Positions 30,033 through 42,215 of a stretch of DNA of 64,000 nt are shown in pieces. The notes under the pieces are model-generated. The model worked only from the letters and a program-made list of their open reading frames with translations, had not been told where the DNA came from and did not search any database. The first letter of the stretch is position 1. Every line of letters starts with the position of its first letter. A program made the translations under genes and the position numbers. The DNA lies in the NCBI RefSeq assembly GCF_902806685.2, contig NC_048548.1, forward strand, positions 11,868,557 to 11,932,556, in the 5' to 3' direction. The DNA is from Maniola hyperantus. Taxonomy: Eukaryota > Arthropoda > Insecta > Lepidoptera > Nymphalidae.

Positions 30033-30622
30033 ACACCACCAACCTATCCGCACTGATATAGAATGTAGTCTTGTAAACGAGTTTTTTAATTGTACCATAG
30101 ACAAATAATTTACCATTTGTTTTTTATTACCATATTTAAAAATGTGTATGAATTCTTAAAACAGTATTGTTTATGAGCCATTTATGTATAAACTATAATG
30201 TAGTGTTTAATAACTGGCAGTACTTAAAGCAAAGGGTTAGAACCCAGAACTATAAAACCAGTTTAAAAAATTAAGTTGAGCCAGTGTGAGTCAATTTTTT
30301 TAGTTCGATTAAATAATAGTGCATTTTGATAATAATTAATGTGAAGTAACACCAGACAATACTTGCGATGCGGTGGTGAATCTATAGAGTAGATCTTTTT
30401 ATAGATGAAATTAGAAATTAAGTTTTAACTTTTTTTCGACTTATACCAATAATAATTATTAAGTGAAATTGTTTTATTATATTTATGTACATAATGTTAA
30501 AATCAAATTAAATAAAAATTACGTACCTACTATATCACTCGTTTTCGTACTTGTCCTTTTATGTAATGGTTCAAGCCAGTGATGTCAGGAGAATCTACCC
30601 CGTCCTCGGGAGAGTATCGGTG

Positions 30623-30893
30623 ATCGGCGGGGTGATTACGTATCTCGCTACAGGCGTAAATCTCCCGATCATTTTCTGTCAAACGTCACACGTAACAGCG
30701 GCTAGAGGGAGACAGCAATAGCCACAAAGCAAAATAAGAAGACGCAAAAACGTTTCAGTAGCGACAGTTCATTTGCTATCTCTCTTCTTGTTTTGCTTCG
30801 TAGCTATTGCTGTCTCTCTCTAGCCGGACGTTTTTTGACAACAGTCAGCAACATGTCAGCAATGATCGCGAGATACATAATCACCTCGCCGAT
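30623..30893. mobile_element. Palindromic MITE (family M7), full length
   Basis: ATCGGCGGGGTGATTACGTA on the left and CATAATCACCTCGCCGAT on the right. The inner arms GAGACAGCAATAGCCACAAA and TAGCTATTGCTGTCTCTC also pair. A long imperfect foldback between aconitase and RpL22. Confidence 0.8.
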
Positions 30894-31133
30894 ATGGCTC
30901 GCGAACTTGTGGTGATCTATAACTGTACAAAACGACCTCTGGCGCAGTGTTGCAAGCCCCGACTCGGGATTCGATTTCCGACAAGAGGCACTTTGGAAAT
31001 CTAGAATTTCTTAATAGGTGTTCTGGTCTGTAGAAATTCTCTTACTGATAGGATGGTTTTTTAATATGGATCTTTATCTAGTTTTTATAAACCTTGTATT
31101 TAACGTAATGCCTCAGAGCCAGCGCTTGCCAGA

Positions 31134-31376
31134 CCTTCCTTGTTTTATAAAAGCTGAAAGTTTCTCTGCGTATTGCCCCCAACACTGAGAGGAACGTTTG
31201 TTTGTATCATGGTGACTTTGGGAGATACGTAATAATAAGTGTAAAAAAACTTACGTCAAAGTATAATTTTTTGATATTTTCGTAAGATTTTTTTACCTGT
31301 TATCTCCCAAAGCCATGATCCAAACAAACATTTCCCCCAGTGTTGGGAACTTTCAGGTTTTATAAAATAAGGAAGG
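31134..31376. mobile_element. Palindromic MITE (family M8)
   Basis: CCTTCCTTGTTTTATAAAA at the left pairs with TTTTATAAAATAAGGAAGG at the right. CATGGTGACTTTGGGAGATA pairs with TATCTCCCAAAGCCATGA. Followed at 31383-31425 by one arm of an M5-type element. Confidence 0.78.
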
Positions 31377-31804
31377 TGTGCAGGGCATCCCGATTTCCCA
31401 TCTCCACCTGTCGCGCGTTCTACTTTCACTCACTGCCTCTTTCTACTGAGAACTGGGGTCGAGTCCAACTATACGTGTACTAGTTAATACATCACCAGCT
31501 CTCAAGTATTCACAAAGTTTGTGGTAATCTATACTGCCCTACTAAGCGTAGAGGTCCTGACACTTGTCTTTTAGGTGCCTATTTTGACTTTGCATATACT
31601 AACTTCTACAAAGCGAAAGTCATTGCATTTTCCTACTCAAAACAATACATTTAAGCCTGTAGTCTAAAAAGTATGATGTCTATTTACTCCTGTAAAATTT
31701 ACTTTGAATTTTTCAGATAGGCCTTTTACGCTTGGCAGAACAGTTTACTTGAATTTCAAAATAAAAAGCTACATTTAGTGTAAAACTAATTTATTAGCAA
31801 CAGA

Positions 31805-33218
31805 CTAATCCTCATTGTCCTCATTGTCGCTGTCCGCGTTGATGTTGAAGTAGCGCAGCTCGTACGAGTCGTGCGCTGACGCCACCACTCGCAGCCAGTC
31901 ACGCAGGTTGTTCTTCTTGAGGTAGCGCTTTGTCAAGTATTTCAAGTACCTCTTGGAGAAGGGAATGTCTGTAATTTAAAAAAAAAATTGTATTAAAGCC
32001 TCGTGAAGACAGATTATGTATTTTGCTTTGTCCGACTTAAGAAAAGGTAAACATGTAACATGTCACTGAAATTCGTAAGAAGCGCACAATATGCAGCCCA
32101 TAGAACCTTGCTACTGCGAACTAGTAATGAGATCATGACATGATTGAAAACCTAACTCCAAAAGGTCTAGGCATATCAAAAAAGATAGCCTATTACCCTC
32201 ATCATCATCCGATAGATGTCCACTGCTGGACATAGGTCTCTTGTAGGCTGAATCCAGCAGCTCCCTGCGACTCGTCTGATGACGTCCGTCCACCGAGTGG
32301 GGGTCTACCAACACTGCGTCTTCTGATTCGAGGTCGCCATTCCAGCACTTTGGGACCTCAACGTCTATCGGTTTTACGAACTATGTGTCCTGCCCAGTGC
32401 CACTTCAGCTTCGCAACCCGTTGAGCTATGTCGGTTACTCTAGTTCTCCTACGGATTTCCTCATTTCTGAGTAGATCATGTAGATAAACTCCATCACCCG
32501 CATTATTTACCCCCTGTTACCCTGCATGAATTAAAATAACAGGAGCATCAAGGCAATATTCCTAGATACTATGATGGAATATCCCAGATGTAATGTTAAC
32601 TAAAAATATGTTATAATATCAGCATGATGGACTGAAAAGAAGGTGGCAGTAAGCAGCTAGATGAGGAAGGCTGAGGAAGGGATGAGAGGACAGGGTGTGG
32701 TGGTGACACTAGGGAAGGTCTATGTTCAACAATGAACATCCACAGGCTGATAGTAATTTTGTACCGAATATTTCACTGATTAACAGTAAAACCTGGCTTT
32801 TACATACAATATATAGCATTTACCAGCGCATAAACATTATGATGAATAATTATTATTTTTCTTAGCTTTCTGGGGTAACCACTAAGCAGAGTCTAGATAC
32901 TCGTTTTAACAATAAATACCTCTCGTTTTAAAATATGTTACCTGCACTGATAACGATTTTCGTCTTATCCCTCGCGATGACAACGTGATTGCCCAGGTTA
33001 TTTGTTTTGCCCTCAACCTTTACACGTTCTTTCAAGTATTTCTCGAAATTGCCCACCTCCAGAATGCTGTCTTCAGCTGGATGTGTGCAATCAATCGCGA
33101 ATTTAAGGCTTATTTTCCTTCGCTGGCCCTTGCCGCGGATTTTACCCCCTTTGACTCCCTTTTTACCAGTCTTTTGGTGAAGTTGGCCTTTCTTGGCCGC
33201 GGGCTTTGTTACTGCCAT
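31805..33218 (-). CDS. RpL22: 60S ribosomal protein L22 (eL22)
   Basis: Structural protein of the large ribosomal subunit. Two coding exons, 33218-32942 and 31968-31805, joined in phase 1 by GT-AG. The product is 146 aa. The N-terminus is a short Lys/Gly-rich tail (KKGQLHQKTGKKGVKGGK), then the L22e core with KFAIDCTHPAEDSILEVGNF, VIARDKTKIVISAG and RYLKYLTKRYLKKNNLRDWL. The acidic C-terminus (NADSDNEDNED) is typical of the family. An acceptor at 33228-33230 shows a 5' UTR intron, with a possible upstream UTR exon around 33312-33370. AATAAA follows about 10 nt after the stop, so the 3' UTR is very short or a later signal is used. Convergent with aconitase. RTE fragments sit in the coding intron. 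Confidence 0.97.
32190..32480 (-). mobile_element. RTE-like LINE C-terminal fragment, antisense, in RpL22 intron
   Basis: CATCATCATCCGATAGATGTCC, CTGGACATAGGTCTCTTGTAG, then GTCCGTCCACCGAGTGGGGG and CGTTGAGCTATGTCGGTTACT (all shown as parts) follow the order of the family tail. Confidence 0.68.
32635..32752 (+). mobile_element. Second LINE tail fragment in RpL22 intron
   Basis: AGATGAGGAAGGCTGAGGAA, GGGAAGGTCTATGTTCAACA and CACAGGCTGATAG resemble the tail at 3455-3550. Confidence 0.5.
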
Positions 33219-33370
33219 TTCGGCAACCTGAAATATAAAATGTTATTTTTCTATTTCTGATGCGATCACTATTTATTGAAAATCTATTTTCTCAATAATT
33301 TTAATAAATAACCTACAGAACACGTGTTATAGTCGCCGTAAAACTTGCAAAATGGCCGACTTTTAGTCTT

Positions 33371-35640
33371 GATGACAGTATGACAGTGTCATAATTTGAT
33401 CCGTAATGTTGGTATTTGCATCATAGATTTGACATTGTCTATGGCATAAAGGTTTCCTTACACTTGCACTAGTAAATTACTTGGCCAAGCGTGGCCAAGC
33501 ATTCGTGCAATATATTGCCAATTAGAGGGCGAATAGACGTGAGGCGGAGATTACGAACGGTAGCCGGTAGCCCTATTCATTATTCAAAAGCACAAGGTTT
33601 GCTATGGCAGTCCTAATACTCCTAATGAACATGAACATTACTATTTTAAACGAATATCAATAATGCAAAATTGTAGGAACTTATTTTTTCTGTCTGTTAC
33701 CTTTTCACTCTTCAACCGCTGAAACGATCTTGATGAGATTCTGTCTGTACAGAAATAGCTTGCATCTTGGACACATGATAAGGACGTAAAACTAGTACCT
33801 ATTTCAAGCCAAGAAAGAGTCCATATGGGAATTAAAGCCTCAATAGCGCAAGAGTCAGGAAACGGACACAACAACGAAAGGTCGGAGTTTCAAAGCCTAC
33901 CACAAAGGGTAGGGTATAGAGGGTAGATCCGACAATAGTAGGTAAAACCTAACCTAACTTGTACAGGCTTGAATGAAGCGTAAAAGAGTAAAATGCATTT
34001 AAAGAAGATTTATCGAAATCTTGGAGACGAATTCTTGGGTAATAAAGCTAGTAATTTTAGTTTAAAACCAATTAAGTAGGTAATTGAACAGCAAACCCAG
34101 CTTTTAGAGATGATTTGCATCTCTGCGAAGGACTGTGAAGGACCATAATAGCTCTAGGATTGTATAGGAATATAGGAATTGAATTTAGGTGTGAAATTAA
34201 TTAATTTTCGTACTTAGAATGGCAGCCCCGCAACGGAAATCGCATCCTTGCCTTGGGAGCCGCTGCGCTGGATTCAGACGGCGGCCGCGGCGCAAAATCA
34301 TGGCGTGTGGAAGTCTTTACAAGAGACCTATGTCCAAAATGGACGGCCAGATAGATTGATAATGATGATGATTAAATTACAATAATTTTAATGATACTGA
34401 TAGATGTTACGAAAGCCCGTGTTGAGTAGGTACCTCGTAAGCTATGTAGGAGCAGCAATCTAGACTAGGTACCTACATAATAATCAGCTAGTATATAGAT
34501 ACAGAACTCAATGTGATAAAATATTAATAATTATCCCCATATTTTATCAAATTACCAACAGCTGTATAAATAGGTACGCATTTTTAAAAACGAGTTTCTA
34601 ATAAAGCGCGCTTAAAAGTCGTTTCTTCTTACGAAACTTACTTAATCCAGTTTCGATTCCAGTTCTCCTTCGGCAGTCCGCATATTTAAAGATGAAAATG
34701 CATGGAAAGTTTGTTAGTACCTACCTATAGATAAGGAAGTATGGATGGTTAAGCTTATACGTACCTACTACCTAGGTATATAGAATTCAGAACCTTAGGA
34801 ATTAGGTAGGTAGATAGGTTCGTTAATTCAAATATCCAGGCAGGCTGCCATACATAAATGTAAAAGCCTGTTAATAAAAGATTAAAAAAAAAACCAGGCT
34901 TATTTACAAAAAAATAACTTTTAATCTATATGCATATAGGTTCCCTTCCTCCCATACTCCTGAGTTCCTGACTTTCTAATTATTGTCATGGTCGTAAAGT
35001 TCATGGTCTATCTTTGCCTCTAAATTCCATTCAAATCAGTTCAATCATATTAATTGTACCCTATCTGAAAAACATTTCTGAAGTTGGTACCTAGGTAGGT
35101 ATTCCTCATGGCTAATAGCTGTAAAACATTCTTTTAGATCGAAACATTTTTTAGCGTCTCTTTAAGAATTTCACCACTTTTTAATTAAATGAAGATTCAA
35201 ATAGATAAATTCCTATTAGGCTAGTGAATCAACGATGCATTACGCAGTCATGTCACATAATTTCAAGTAGGTACCACCTAGCAAACTAGCCTGCCGACAA
35301 GGAGGACGCATTCACCATTGTTTTCGTCTTGCCCCGATATTCCCATGAATGAATCGCGACTTGCCGAGTCGAGGTCACGACAGTGATTTTTTTTACCTGG
35401 CATGATGTAAGCCTCTGTCTTTTGATTCGAGTTGTACGTTCACTTACCTAGGTACCTAATTTAAGATTTACCTGTCTTGTAAAATATGAGTTGTACCTAT
35501 TATTAATCGCGTGATGAGTGTCGATTGATATTATAATAGAGTACCTACCTACTTACATTATTGTAGGTATAGATTGTTTAAGTGTTTTGTGCCGGTTTTG
35601 TTGATAAAATAGCGCATGCGTATAATATTCTTATCGCCAT
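33371..35640. other. Intergenic region between RpL22 and the RGS-like gene
   Basis: No gene recognised. It contains an eroded Helitron-like fragment (about 33695-33790), a SINE S2 copy at 33838-33945 (AAGCCTCAATAGCGCAAGAG) and an RTE tail at 34250-34372 (CGCTGCGCTGGATTCAGACG, ending GATGATGATG). From 34380 to 35600 it is AT-rich with scattered GTAGGTACCTA words. Confidence 0.6.
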
Positions 35641-35965
35641 TTGTCGTGAACTTGTGAAACCGCGGCACCGGGCACACAAACGCAGTTTATTTGCGTTTGA
35701 AAACAGTTCACTCAAGTCGTGACCGAGTGATGTGAAACTATTTTTGAGCAGTTAACCTCACTTCCTCAACCAAGTATATACGGTGAATCATAGATTCAGC
35801 TGTGTGATTTGTGATTTTGAATTATCTAAATTGGAAGTTTAATAATCGATTAATAAAGGAAATATAATGCTGTGCTTTAAAAATGTTAGACGCAATAGTG
35901 TCGTGTCATAATCGATAAGAAACTAAAGATGGTAACAATAAAAGTGTTCTACAGATGATATTAAA

Positions 35966-36418
35966 ATGGATAAATGTTTTGCCGCGTGCGGCTGTGACGA
36001 TCTTGAGGGTATAACAAAATCTGATTTGGATCGATTCACTGATAAAATAGAAAATGTACTCAACGACGAAAAAGGGCGGAGACTTTTTAGAAACTTCATG
36101 TTTTCCAGCAACATGAGACACGGGCGAAAAGCTTTGGATTTATATGAAAACATCGAGAGATTACTAAATTCTACAGAGGACGCCGAAAGTGCGTCTTTTC
36201 GGAGATATTTACGAGAATACGGTCGTTTGATCGATGCAGCGGAGAGAATTGAAGAGCTAGACTTTGGTACTATGGAAAGACTGATGATCGCGCACGATTC
36301 AGAAAATAAAGAAGAAATGGCCGAAGTATTAAAAGCTTTAAAACTAGAAGTAACCAAAGCACTAAGAAGGGAATACAGCGCGTTTAGACTACGTTTTGTG
36401 CCGTCCGAACACAACTGA
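35966..36418 (+). CDS. Small intronless protein with RGS-like N-terminal segment
   Basis: 150 aa, one exon. Residues 20-65 contain IENVLNDEKGRRLFRNFMFS and ALDLYENIERLLN, which resemble the first helices of a regulator-of-G-protein-signalling domain (small residue, GRxLFxxF, then an aromatic-containing helix). The rest is highly charged and predicted helical, with no signal peptide or membrane segment. CxxCxC-like cysteines at positions 4 and 8-9 (FAACGCDD) are few and not a clear finger. It is preceded by a G+C-richer leader at about 35640-35760, and AATAAA lies at 36727. The clean open frame and isolated position suggest a real gene. The family assignment is tentative, and GAP activity cannot be claimed. 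Confidence 0.65.
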   Translation: MDKCFAACGCDDLEGITKSDLDRFTDKIENVLNDEKGRRLFRNFMFSSNMRHGRKALDLYENIERLLNSTEDAESASFRRYLREYGRLIDAAERIEELDFGTMERLMIAHDSENKEEMAEVLKALKLEVTKALRREYSAFRLRFVPSEHN

Positions 36419-36734
36419 ATTGATTAGTTTTAGGTAATGAACTGAGCAACTGTGCCTAAAACGTAGTGATTATATTCTCTTTGACTGTGCCTTGCTTCAC
36501 CAGGCATTCATAATTCGCGCCAATACGTTTCTTACGGTTAAAGTACGTTTTTTTTTCAAAAAACGAACAAGGATAAGCAACCGAAAATATTAGGTCTATT
36601 TTCCGATGTGCCCGAGGAAAAGTTATTCTACTTATCACAAAAACCTGTACCTGCCTCAATTTCAAAAGAATTGTATTTTATTTGTTTTTCTTATCATAAG
36701 ATGATACCTATAAGCTCATAGTGAGAAATAAATT

Positions 36735-38299
36735 ATTTTAATGCAGTCTTATTTTTTTAAACCCAATCAATTACTGTTGAAAATACTGTTGATATGAATC
36801 ATGTGTGACTCTACTCCTAATGCAAAACATGCTACCTATGACCTTTCAGAATCGATACTTTGCTGTTAGCAATGACCTTGTACATAAAAAAGCTGAAAGC
36901 TCCTACCTGAATTCCGCGAAAGCGAATTCAAGTTAAATTCCGGTTTAGAATTCAAATTTAAAATTCTTAAAATAAAAATAAAAATATTGTTTACTCAATA
37001 AAGCTGAAACGGAGTAGGTAGGTATAATGTTTAATTTAGTTAAATAAAAAAAATGTTCCTACTTGTCACTTAATACTTAGTAAATAATAATAAATTCTTA
37101 GTAAAGACAGTAAGGACGAACCGCGATTCTGAACGTTTCATTATCACATGGTATTTTTAATAGAAAGAAAAAGTACGCAACCATTAGACCACAGTTCGTC
37201 ACGTTCGAATTTCAACTCGTACTTTGCGCGCTAACGACCAAATCACCTTTCCACTCAGATTTTATAGGGCAAAAAGATTGTTTCCGAGCGAGTGAGATAA
37301 AAAATATATAATAGTAATATGAATAGATCATCAATTTCTTTGGAATAGATAGCATTAGGTGATTCTCCAATCCGAACCCCAGATAACATGTTCCAAAATA
37401 GTACCTACTAACTAATAGCAATAGCACATTTTCTCGGTTTCGGATTGGGCTAGGCAACAATCGCCATTATACCTACTTAGGTAGTTTTGTGGAAATAAGT
37501 AAAAAAGTATTAGGTTAAAGTAATTTAATTATAATTGCACATTATTCTTGTACATTCATCTATGTAGCTTATAATTTATTCATTATTCTATTGAATACAA
37601 ACATTGTCAAAAATAATATTTTAGTCTGTGAATATATAAATGCATTGTGTAAAAACAAAACGTTACGAATTCAGTATAATAATATGTATAACAATGGAAA
37701 ATAAAATATTAATTATTTGCTTTAATTTAAAAAAAGAACTAATTATTCTTAAATTTTTAAGTTCTAGGAAATAATTGATAAGTATACAAAATTCCTGTTT
37801 GAGTTTATTTGCCCAATGATAATAATAAAATTCGCATAGGTCTGTCTACCTATTCATACCTACTCTTTTAATTTATTATGACATTAAAAACGTTTCACTG
37901 AATAATAAAATTATTATAATCATTTTACGTTTCTTATTTTTTATTTTGTATGTACTTGTATTCGCTTAGACAAATTTAAAGGTCGATTTTTGACAAATTT
38001 TTAGGAATTTTGAAGAGAGATTCTGGCTAATTTATTGGACATAATATTCTGTGTTATACACAAAACTATATGATAATTGAGTCAATAAGCTAAAAAAACT
38101 AAGGTACATACCTAGGCCATTCAGGAATAAGCATTATTTTACACTGGTGCTAGTTCAGAAGGTCTCACTCTGAGAGGAGATCCGTGCTCTGTAGTGAGCC
38201 GGCGATGGGTTGATCACGATGATGAATCTTCTATTGTGTAATATTGTGCTTTGAAAATTGATTGCGGAATTTCGTAATAAAAGATTAAGAAGAAGTCGT
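36735..38299. other. AT-rich intergenic stretch
   Basis: No coding exon recognised. The only element seen is a SINE S1 tail at 38159-38224 (GGTCTCACTCTGAGAGGAGA to GGTTGATCACGATGATGA). Confidence 0.55.
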
Positions 38300-38347
38300 T
38301 CCCTCAAACGACTTTCAGACTTTCTTGTCTGAAAGTCGTTGGAGGGA
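38300..38347. repeat. 21-bp inverted repeat with 6-nt loop
   Basis: 38300-38320 (TCCCTCAAACGACTTTCAGAC, 21 bp, core AACGACTTTCAGAC) pairs with 38327-38347 with a single mismatch; the loop is TTTCTT. Close to a half element with GAGACTGTGTATAAAAGAAT at 38413. Confidence 0.8.
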
Positions 38348-38532
38348 CATTTGACAGGTCATTCTAGTGTCATTATTATCAAAGCAATACATCTAGACCT
38401 GTCATTTTATTTTAGAGACTGTGTATAAAAGAATTAGCCACAATATCTATATCAATTCCAGAACTACTTTTTTTCACCGATGTATAATGCTTTTTTTACA
38501 TTTATCGCGATGGTGGTGTGTACTATTTAGTA

Positions 38533-38698
38533 TAAGTTCCGCAAATTGCTATTGCGCTGGAACCATGTCTCACTAACATCAAAATGACGTCATTTTGACG
38601 TCAGCCGAAATAAAAATATACCATCAGCTCGAAACTTCAGTCTAGTGCTGACGTCACTAAAATGGCGGCCACGTGCATTAACAATTTGCGGGACTTAT
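38533..38698. mobile_element. MITE (family M11), copy 3
   Basis: TAAGTTCCGCAAATTGCTAT left, AACAATTTGCGGGACTTA right, flanked by TA on both sides. Same orientation as copy 1. About 215 bp downstream of the RING1 stop. Confidence 0.8.
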
Positions 38699-38914
38699 AT
38701 CAAATAAATATTAGTTCAATCATAAATTCTAAAATCGTTATCCTTTTAATTAAAAATTTGATTCATACTAAATAGTTATTTTATCATTATCACATAATGA
38801 AAAAAAGAGTCCATGGCTCAATTTGACATTTAGAATATTTAAGTGATTTCCTTAGAACTAACACTTTATGTACCATTTTAGTTACAATATGAATAACTAA
38901 AATGTTATTTACTT

Positions 38915-41740
38915 CTAGGTTTTCTTCCACGAGTAGTACATCTCCAGGGGCTTATTCGCCTGCAATGAAGAAAATAAAATTGTTAAAATTCTATACAAGT
39001 CAAAATTAAGTGCGAGTCAGGCTCGCACACCGAAGGTTCCGTACTACAGTCATATTTTTCGACATATTGTATGATAAATAAAAAACTATTATGCATAAAA
39101 ATAAATAAAAATCTACTTTAGAATGTACAGGTAAAGCTCTTTCAAATGATACCCCACTTGGTATAGTAATCTTACTTTGAAAGTTGAAAATACTAATTAT
39201 TTCGTGAACACATTTTTTTATGACATAGCCACATATTCACGGTTTTCGGAATTTTTTTACGTGTGCTATAAGATCTACCTGCCAAATTTCGTGATTTTAG
39301 GTCAACTGGAAATACCCTCTAGGTTTCTTGACAGAGACAGACACACATCGAAGTGATCCTACAAGGGTTCCTTTTTTTCATTTTGAAGTATGGAACCCTA
39401 AAACAATTTTTTATTTTTTATTTTTAATGAATGTATTCATTTCAATTCAGAATTATCATCATCATCACTTGCCAATGCCCACCTGTGCAAAGTTAGATGA
39501 GATGTATAATTCGGTTCATTTTAACTTTAACTTTACATTTAATATAATAATTAATTACTTTAGTAAAATAGAAAATATGAAAAAATGAAAATGTTTACAG
39601 ACATAGGTTACCTTCCAGAATTTATCATTGATCTGCCTCAGGGTCTGTGAGCCGGCCAGCGGCACAAATTGTCCAGGAGAAGGCGCCACGTATATGCAGA
39701 AGTTGAGCAATCGGTACGCTTCAGGTAATTCTGCATCCAGGTCTAGTGTGAGCCGCATTGCTAGATACTTGCTGAGGTGGTCCACTGGAATATTGAGAGC
39801 AGATATAAAGATTGGTCCTGCACTCCTAACATGCGCCCACGAGAAATGGGCTTTTGGCGGGTATCTTTAAAACAAGAGTGACTTGGCATCTTCTAGGTAA
39901 ACGAGTCCCATCTTAGATTCATCACATCATCACTTTTCATCAGGTGTGATTGTAGTCAAGCATTTGCCTATAATGAATAAAAAAACAAATTAGAAATCCT
40001 GTGGGAACTCTTTGATTTTCCAGGACAAAAAGTAGCATATGTCACTGTCCAAGACTTTAACTATGCCTATGCAATAAATCACGTCGTTCAGTTGCCGTTA
40101 TGACCTGATTGAAGGACAAGCTTCACATTTATAATATTATGGATAAACCTGATTAAAGGACACTTTCACATTTATAATATGGGTAGTGATATCAATATAC
40201 TTAAAATACCTGAAGCATTAGCAGTGGTTTTCAAGTAGCGCACGGAGCTGTCCCTCAGGGCTCTCATGAGCTGGTTGTCCCCCGTCATCTCGGTGGGATG
40301 TGGTTTGAACACCAGTTCTATCTCGTTGGGGTTGAGCGGCTCCCCCTCGCCTTCTGTGTCCATTGAGTTCTCGCCTTCAGTTCTGAAATTGGTCACAGAA
40401 GTTTTCTTTTACAGATTATGGTCTTTTTTGTTATTACTAGGCTAGCTATCTGCAATCAGTCATAATTGGTTTGGATTAAATACTAATAGTTTGTTTGGCC
40501 TGTAACCAGATTTTTTAAAATAGTTTAGAGTTGGAAGGTAGGAGAAACTCTTACTGAACTCAAAATAAAAATTACTATCACTGATTGCAGATAGGCTAAT
40601 TACATAAAATTCAGATTTCATTTTATTTTTATGCACACAACAGAATAGAGAGAGAGAAAAATAACAGATTGTGACAATAATAACTAATACTAGTTACTCT
40701 CCAAAAATAAAAGTTTATACAAGCAGCAATAATAATCAAGTATATAAAAGGAAAAGGTGACAAACAGACTGACTTACTTATAAACACACAGCTCAAACTA
40801 CTGGATGGATCAGGCTGAAATTTGGCATGCAGATAGCTATTATGATGTAGGCATCCGTTAAGAAAGGATTTTTGAAAATTCGTCCCCTAAGGGGATGAAA
40901 TAGGGGTTTGAAATTTGTGTAGTCCACGTGGACCAAGTCGGGAGCATAAGCTTAGTGTTTATATAAATCATGTAAATAAACAACTAACCTGCCATCACTA
41001 GATTCACTCTCCTCACTATGTTCCGAAGTCATAATGGACTTAGCTCGCTTTGTGGTGCTCGTGTTTTTTGAGATGGAACTAATATTCGATGGCACAGGGG
41101 ACGGGGTACTCCTCACTGAAGCAGGGTTGGACGTAGACTGCCCCGGCGGTATAGGATTACTCACAGATGATGTAGCATCTTTAGGAACTGATGTACTAAC
41201 ATTGCTTCCATTTTGCGCCGCAGGTTCCGAGGTTCCGTTGGTATTAGGTGCGCTACTATTTTCTTCGTGATTCTTTCGAGCCCTTTGAGGCCTATTTTGC
41301 GATTGCAGCTTTATTCCTTCAGTAATAGAGTTCACTAAAGAAGCTTGTGAGTGTGACATGTTTATCTTTGCTAGCACACGCTCCTGGTGGGCTTCATATT
41401 CATCTCTGCTGGGGTAAATCTTAGATATAAGCAAATCGAAGTTGGGATCGGGACGTAAGGATCTCTTTGAGACCAGTTTCTTGCGACACGTCGGACATTC
41501 CTTATTCCCAGACCGTAGGGCGGTTATTATACAATCGGAGCAGAATCTATGCAGGCACTCCTTTGTAGTCATCGTCTTCTTCAGCATATCCAAACAAATT
41601 GGACACATCAATTCACTATGCAAACTACGTGGGGACACAGCTATTTCGGTGGCGTCCGTTATCACCTCTTGTGGGGTACGGTGGAGCTCGTACAGGGACA
41701 GCTCCCATGTTTTATTCTGCGAGGGCTCCGTTGAAGACAT
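38915..41740 (-). CDS. Sce: RING1 / Sex combs extra, Polycomb E3 ubiquitin ligase
   Basis: Catalytic subunit of Polycomb repressive complex 1, which monoubiquitinates histone H2A; nuclear. Exons 41740-40989, 40382-40210, 39784-39612 and 38959-38915 (752+173+173+45 nt) give 380 aa with all phases consistent. The N-terminus TWELSLYELHRTPQE is the conserved RING1 arm. The C3HC4 RING finger has Cys46, Cys49, Cys62, His64, Cys67, Cys70, Cys82 and Cys85. A Ser/Thr/Asn/Pro-rich linker (about 150-235) follows. The RAWUL domain covers the last 130 residues (IELVFKPHPTEMTG, VDHLSKYLAMRL, INDKFWKANKPLEMYYSWKK). An upstream in-frame ATG at 41896 is ignored because the family starts near MSSTEPSQ. Introns hold Helitron-like elements and one longer repeat. 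Confidence 0.97.
38998..39405 (+). repeat. Interspersed repeat with GTGCGAGTCAGGCTCGCAC head
   Basis: Starts GTGCGAGTCAGGCTCGCAC, then GAAGGTTCCGTACTACAG; ends ACAAGGGTTCC and GTATGGAACCCTAAAA. Similar heads occur at 44950 and 53405. Non-coding, in the last intron of RING1. Confidence 0.6.
39985..40145 (-). mobile_element. Helitron-like family C fragment
   Basis: AATCCTGTGGGAACTCTTTG to TTCACATTTATAATATTATG. The 3' terminus with its hairpin is missing. Confidence 0.6.
40738..40956 (+). mobile_element. Helitron-like family A, full length
   Basis: TATATAAAAGGAAAAGGTGA to GGGAGCATAAGCTTAGT. The stem has two substitutions (CACGTGGACCAAGTCGGG). It ends about 30 bp before the RING1 exon 1 donor. 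Confidence 0.75.
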
Positions 41741-42053
41741 TTTCGATGTGATTTTATTCCTAAATGTTTTTAAAAAATAATAAACATTCTCCGATTGACA
41801 ATATGCACCGCTTCCGCCATATTTTGCTGAACTATTTTTGACATTCAACTTGTCGATTGACAACATTGACAAGTGGCCAGTGTTTCCACTTACCATTTTG
41901 GTTTTACCCTAGTTTCAGCATAAATTCACCCTAAATTGCCTTAATTTTTTTTTTCGAAATACCCTGATTTAGGGTGGATTTTATGTTAATTACTATTTAA
42001 CTAGATAAATTATTATTATAAAGTATTACCTACTTCATATTTCAAAGCCTCAT

Positions 42054-42215
42054 CGTGACAGATTAAGGGCTGGCTCATTTTTTGCGCAACGGATGAGCCT
42101 GGCTGTCCAGCGCGGAAATGCAGCCAGTATTCTTTAGGTTTAAGCGGGCATGATTTGTATAATAATTATATATGGCTAGCTTTAAGTTTTATTGTAATAT
42201 TTTCAATATTTCATA
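42054..42215 (+). mobile_element. 3' fragment of the retroelement also found at 43350-43490
   Basis: GGCTGGCTCATTTTTTGCGC, GTCCAGCGCGGAAATGCAGC and GGCTAGCTTTAAGTTTTATT repeat the 3' end of the longer copy with substitutions and a frame break. Same orientation, 1.28 kb apart. Confidence 0.8.

Noticed and set aside
41741..41896. N-terminal extension of RING1 from an upstream in-frame ATG
   Set aside because: The family begins close to the MSSTEPSQ methionine, and the extension has no conserved character; it is probably 5' UTR.
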